In this document: positions 59,527 through 64,000 of the stretch, piece after piece
Position numbering within the stretch: position 1 is the stretch's first letter
Layout of the letters: each line of letters starts with the position of its first letter
From: Zhengitettix transpicula
Taxonomy: Eukaryota; Arthropoda; Insecta; Orthoptera; Tetrigidae
Direction of reading: 5' to 3'
Assembly: GCA_037074705.1 (NCBI GenBank)
Contig: CM073595.1
Coordinates: 24,903,501 to 24,967,500, forward strand
DNA: 64,000 nt
Notes under the pieces: generated by a model
Told to the model about the DNA's origin: nothing
Databases searched by the model: none
Seen by the model: the letters and a program-made list of their open reading frames with translations, nothing else
Made by a program: the position numbers and the translations under genes

Positions 59527-59969
59527 ATTGAAGTGAAAAAATTTAAAATGTCACTTATTATTCAAACCATAGTATTTTAAACGGTGTCTTCTTATGGTTG
59601 AAGTTCTCCGGATTGAGTAAAAAGTCTACATTGCATTTTTAAATTAGAAGACTGCACACGAGAAATTATACTGTAAAAAAAACGTTTTCCTGTTATAAAT
59701 ATAGCCCGAATGCAAACCTGTAATAAAAATCAAGAAATGAAGTATAAATACATTTTTTCCTTTTCTTGTGATACACTAACCCTATTCATAAATGCACAAA
59801 ATAGGCTATATTTAATATGAACCTGGAAAAATCGCTCTTCGTGCTTCTTTCAGAATCTTACATGCTCTGACAAATCATCAGAACCCGCGCGGGTTTAACT
59901 CAAAAATTTGTTTTTAATATAATCTGATAATTATTATTTGATAAATAAATAAACAATTCCGCCAATAAG
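59527..59969. other. Intronic stretch, nothing recognised
   Basis: No feature I can support. Confidence 0.5.
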
Positions 59970-60138
59970 ACAGAAAAAGTCAACAGCCCAGGTTATTATG
60001 AGAACTATTACGTCTTGTCAGGAGACGGATTTGACGAGGATTTCTTTCACGCACACAAACATCTATGCCCTCGCCGGGGTTATAACTCGGCACCTCTGTG
60101 ATGCGAGGCAGTCACGATGACCTCTACACCACAGGAGG
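59970..60138 (-). repeat. tRNA-derived SINE, family A, inverted copy
   Basis: The minus strand reads ctgtggtgtagaggtcatcg, tgactgcctcgcatcaca and ccccggcgagggcatagatg, matching 8258-8445. The A-box is intact (tggtgtagagg); the B-box is worn (agttataacccc). Confidence 0.75.
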
Positions 60139-60317
60139 TCTGTAGTAAATTTTATATAACTTATAAATAGAAATTGACCAAAATAAGTAATACAGATTTG
60201 AATTAAATTCCGTTAAAATATAAACTAAACAGACTTACAATTTTGAATGTATGCATATTATTTGCTGTATTAGAATAAATATGAATTTTGAGTCATGGAA
60301 TTTAAATATGTATTACT

Positions 60318-61107
60318 TACTAGCTGGGTGTCCGGCGTTGCCCGAGATGTCATTTATCTATAACCCTCGATATGACTCCAATTTCGGCTGCTTTTGCGCA
60401 ATTTTTATGTAACGCTACTCGAACCCTAATCATTATAATTAACTCTGAAAAATATTTCTTCAACGCAAATATCTGCCGTGTTTGCATGTTCCAAAATTTG
60501 CACCCCGCTACCCCTGCATCTGAGGGGTAAATGCCAATTTGAATGTCGTAACTAAACACAGTGACCTCCATAACCTTTGATTTGACTCCAATCTCGGTTG
60601 TATTCGCGTTATTTTACTGTAAAGCATCTCCACCCCAAACCCGAAGGGTGTCCTTTTCACAGGGCGTAGGGGATGAAAATTGTATTCAGATAACATTGGT
60701 AGAAACACTATCAATATCTTTGACCCCTAAAAATATTTATACGACTCAAATCTCGGCTGTTTTAGTATGTTTAAATATTTCCACCCCCGCTTCTGGGGGT
60801 GGAAGACGCGTCTCACCCCGACAGTGTTTGTTTCCTGGTCGCAAAGAACACGTGTACGAAATTGGGTGAAAATTGCTCGACTGGTGTAGATTTGTATTTT
60901 ATTTAGAAAACGTTTGTATGGGAAATAGAAAAGGGCTGTTTTTAGGGTTTTCCCGGAAATTATTCGATTTTTTCTCGCCTTTTAAACCTTCCCTAGACCT
61001 CCACGAACATTTCAAGACTAAGATACGATAAATCCGTTCAGCCGTTCTCGAGTTTTAGTGAGACTAACGAACAGGAATTCATTTTTATATATATAGATAG
61101 ATAGATT
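60318..61107 (+). mobile_element. Family D repeat, full-length copy
   Basis: It starts tactagctgggtgtccggcg then ttgcccg. It then contains imperfect internal modules, each with a gactccaatctcggctgttt-type block, a short CCCC...GGGG stem (cacccccgcttctgggggtg) and a catt or act tail. The 3' end reads atccgttcagccgttctcga, followed by cagg-aattc and a tatatatatagatagatag tail. It has no conserved frame. Elements with this 5' motif are widespread in arthropod genomes; I cannot name the class. Confidence 0.8.
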
Positions 61108-61164
61108 TCACTATATTGTCTTCGATTTATATTACTAATTTATCGTATAAAATTTACTATTTAG

Positions 61165-61290
61165 GCATCCGAATAATTTCCGAAATTGTGGACGAAACGT
61201 CGCGTGAACTGATTTGTTGGTTTAATTAATTGATAAATCTTTGTGATATGTTGGCTGAGTTTTTTATTTATTTTTTAACATTTGTTTAAT
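61165..61290 (+). mobile_element. Penelope-type 3' tail with hammerhead-like core
   Basis: The block gaataatttccgaaattgtg then gacgaaacgtcgcg is followed by ttaattaattgataaatctt and gatatgttggctga, as at 21136-21260. The CTGATGA half is worn away; CGAAACGTC remains. Confidence 0.55.
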
Positions 61291-63396
61291 TTATACCTAC
61301 GATTCTGAGTCAAGCGCGTTTTTTTTCTAAATTTACAATTTGTTCTAGCGTTTCGCTACGCCATAATTTAAGCGCCTAAACAGCAAGTTTCCTTTCAGTT
61401 ATAAAATCATTTGAATTATCACGTGCTTAAAATTATGTAACGCTAATTTCCGGAACACATCATAGAATATTCCACTATTACTGGCTATGAATGGAAACTG
61501 TTTATCCCACTTTTCCCACAGTTTCCCATTTAGAATATTGACTAATCTTTCTCGTTCTTATTTTAAAGATACGAATAAATAATTGCTTAATTTAACATTT
61601 AAAATATAGTAATCTATTTGAGGTTTGCGTATCTGTAAATGAAATTTAACTCTCATCCAAGATATTTACTACAGATGCATTGTTTCTAGAACTAGGAATA
61701 AGACACGAGTTCGCAAGTCAAATTCTTACCGCGGCACTAATTTTTATTCTATTTGCAAGTGAAATATATCATGCTGATAAGAGTCGAACAAGCCCTCCGT
61801 ACTACACTTGTATTGCTTGTTGCATAGAGGAAGGGGCGATCAGGTGTCCTGATGTGCTTATTATTATTTTCATAAACTCCATTGAAAAAAAGTTTAGTAT
61901 GCAGCTTTTATTTTATTAATAAAAATTATTGGTATGTTACACTTGATCAGAGCTTTCCAATTACCGCCGTCTCCTTTGCAATCTTCATAAATTAAAACGA
62001 ACTGCAAAGAAACGCGACATCCAAAAGTGAGGTCACTGTTGGCTACTTTTTAAGGTCTTATCTACTTGAAGACATTATACGATGCCACAGAGGGACATCT
62101 AGCCTGAAATCTTTGTTAGCTCGAAGTTTTAGCCAAGAGAGGCTTTTTAAAGTAAAATAAAATCGGTGGCGCTGTGGGGATGCATGTAACATGCAATTTA
62201 GAGGAAAGCTCTTCTCTTCGCTGTTTTTCGGGCAAGATTTGAGGCAGATACTGGCCACCCTCTCGTAACAGTGATTGCAGGTTTAAGCTTGGCGGTGTTT
62301 TCTAGTTTGTCGTGAAGAAGAAAACGTTTGTTTACCGTCCCTTAGGAGCCAGAATCAACAATTATCCCCGAAGCCTAATGTTAAGGTATTAATGAAAAAT
62401 CTATTAAATCTCCAAGCTATTTGGAACTTTGCTGGAAATTTGTCTCGAAATAGGTTTTGATAATATTTTTTTTTGCTTTTCCAGAAAACATACCCCCATA
62501 ATATTTCAATTCCGAACCCCCAAGAATACTCTCCATTTATCAATAAGGCGTGAAAGCAAGCTAAAAAACAAATTTTCTAATGTTCAGAGCACTTTATCAT
62601 TATTCAAACATAATACTTACCTGAGCTTAATCTGTTTGCAAGTGTGTTAATTTCCATTTTCGAATTTAATTTTTTTTTCCGTACATAATCCTAGGAATTT
62701 TGAGCTGAAAATTTTCCTGGTTTCTCGTATTTAATATTTAAAAAATCCAGATGTAGGGATATCTATGACATGTTACTGTAGTTTATAAACTGGAACTCAC
62801 AAAATAGATTACTTTAAATTTAAACGTTTTTATTATATCCTTACTAAAGTCAATCGGAAAAGCCGTTCCAAATTTTATGAATGCTCATTTGATTTTTTCC
62901 CTTTCAGTATTCAAGGACATAATTACGAAACCCATTTTATATATCCATCACTCCTGCCTTCGAAAACACCAGAAAATTCATAAATCTTCAAACTACCACA
63001 TTTAATTAACAGTGATCGTTTTTTATTTTCTTCATATTTTTCAATTAAGTGAAGAGGTAATTCAATTTTTTACTATACTACTCTAAGGTGTACTTTACCA
63101 CGCGAAGGCCGCCCCCGAGTTTCACATTTGCATGACCATCCCATCACAGAATATATAAAAAGCTTGTTGCTGCGCGAACCAGGAGCACGTTTACCTTGAG
63201 GCCTTAAACTTTTAAATAAATTTCACTATGCAAAAAATTGTATAATGGAAGTAAAAATAAATAAAAATGTTGTAAATCAATTGTTACTTTTATATTCCAC
63301 GTGCTGTGCGTATTCCACGAAGGGCTGTAAGATATGACACAAACATTTTTAAAATATGATAGTAAGATTAAATATTCAAGAAGAATTTTATTGATT
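61291..63396. other. Intronic stretch, nothing recognised
   Basis: AT-rich; frames at 61680-61919 and 62058-62258 resemble no known protein. Confidence 0.5.
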
Positions 63397-64000
63397 ACTA
63401 GCTGGGTGCCCGGCGTTGCCCGAGATGTCATTTATCTATAACCATAGATAAGACTCCAATTTTGGTTACTTTTGAGCTATTTTTATGTAAAGCTCCTCGA
63501 ACCCTATCCCTAAATGCGCTCACCTCCCATGCCGAAGGGGAATGAAGTCATTGACTAAATATATCGGCCGTTTTTACATGTTAGAAGATGACCACCCCCA
63601 CAAATATGCGATAATGAAAAAGAATGTATTCCACGCAAAAATCGGCCGATTACATTGTCTGAAAATTTATTCCCCCGCCCAACACCTCCCAAACCCGTCG
63701 CGTTGCCCAGGTTGTCACAATTAGATTCAGCGACATTCATAGTCTCTGAATTGATTCGAATCTGGGTTGTTTTTGCGGGTTTTTATTTAACGTACCTCCA
63801 CCCCACCCCTAAGCTTGCTCCCGTCACAGGGGTTAAATTATACACAAACAACATCGGTATAAATACTATCAAAGTAATTAACCCCAGGAAATAATTATCG
63901 CAAATATCGACCGTTTAACATGTTTGAAAATTTTCACCCCCGACCACTCCCGCTTCGGGGAGTTAAACGGTCAAGTTTAATGTCATAATTAAACTCAGTG
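63397..64000 (+). mobile_element. Family D repeat, cut by the window end
   Basis: It begins tactagctgggtgcccggcg then ttgcccgagatgtca, as the copy at 60318, and contains several actccaat and CCCC/GGGG modules (for example cacccccgaccactcccgct then tcgggga). It is still inside the element at base 64000. Small open frames at 63542-63894 lie within it. Confidence 0.75.

Larger units (their letters stand above)
52870..64000 (+). other. TkR: Partial downstream intron of the receptor gene
   Basis: The interval starts with a canonical donor (GTGAGT). No TM6-TM7 coding sequence was found before the window ends, so the stretch is read as intron. It carries MITEs, a deleted mariner, and family C and D repeats, described separately. 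Confidence 0.7.

Overview
The window looks like about 64 kb from the inside of one large animal gene, almost certainly from an insect. It is AT-rich and full of stop codons. No long open reading frame belongs to a complete gene, and repeats lie throughout. The only host coding sequence I can support is two short plus-strand exons, at 12032-12247 and 52719-52869. They encode consecutive parts of a tachykinin-type neuropeptide GPCR: the end of TM3 through TM4 and extracellular loop 2, then TM5 and the start of intracellular loop 3. Splice sites and codon phase fit exactly, so the two exons are separated by one intron of 40,471 bp. The upstream 12 kb and downstream 11 kb are then flanking introns. 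A very large repeat-filled intron suggests a large-genome insect; the species cannot be read from the sequence.

The introns are a graveyard of mobile elements. From left to right: tRNA-derived SINEs near 3.8-4.8, 8.3 and 10 kb; a pure pyrimidine tract just after the first exon (12.3-12.56 kb); a perfect hairpin insertion (13.87 kb); a LINE reverse-transcriptase fragment (17.7-18.05 kb); an LTR-like pair with ATAT target duplications (25.8-26.9 and 33.1-34.1 kb); a head-to-head inverted Penelope-type pair (34.4-35.0 kb); a 5'-truncated Penelope-like element with a readable GIY-YIG endonuclease (38.7-39.8 kb); a mariner fragment (42.6-43.3 kb); a 168 bp foldback (44.7 kb); a second mariner (50.5-51.35 kb); a mini-insertion with a 13 bp target duplication and a paralogous empty site (51.7-51.9 kb); an internally deleted mariner (53.5-54.05 kb); and several MITE and SINE copies.

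Two repeat families that otherwise differ, called C and D here, share a GGCGTTGCC-type 5' end and an ATAGAT-type 3' end. Together they account for about eight copies or fragments. Hammerhead-ribozyme-like cores (CTGANGA ... CGAAAC) recur in the Penelope-type material. These are the most interesting non-gene signals. I found no CRISPR array, operon, bacterial gene or viral gene. All repeat family letters (A-J) are local labels, not database names.
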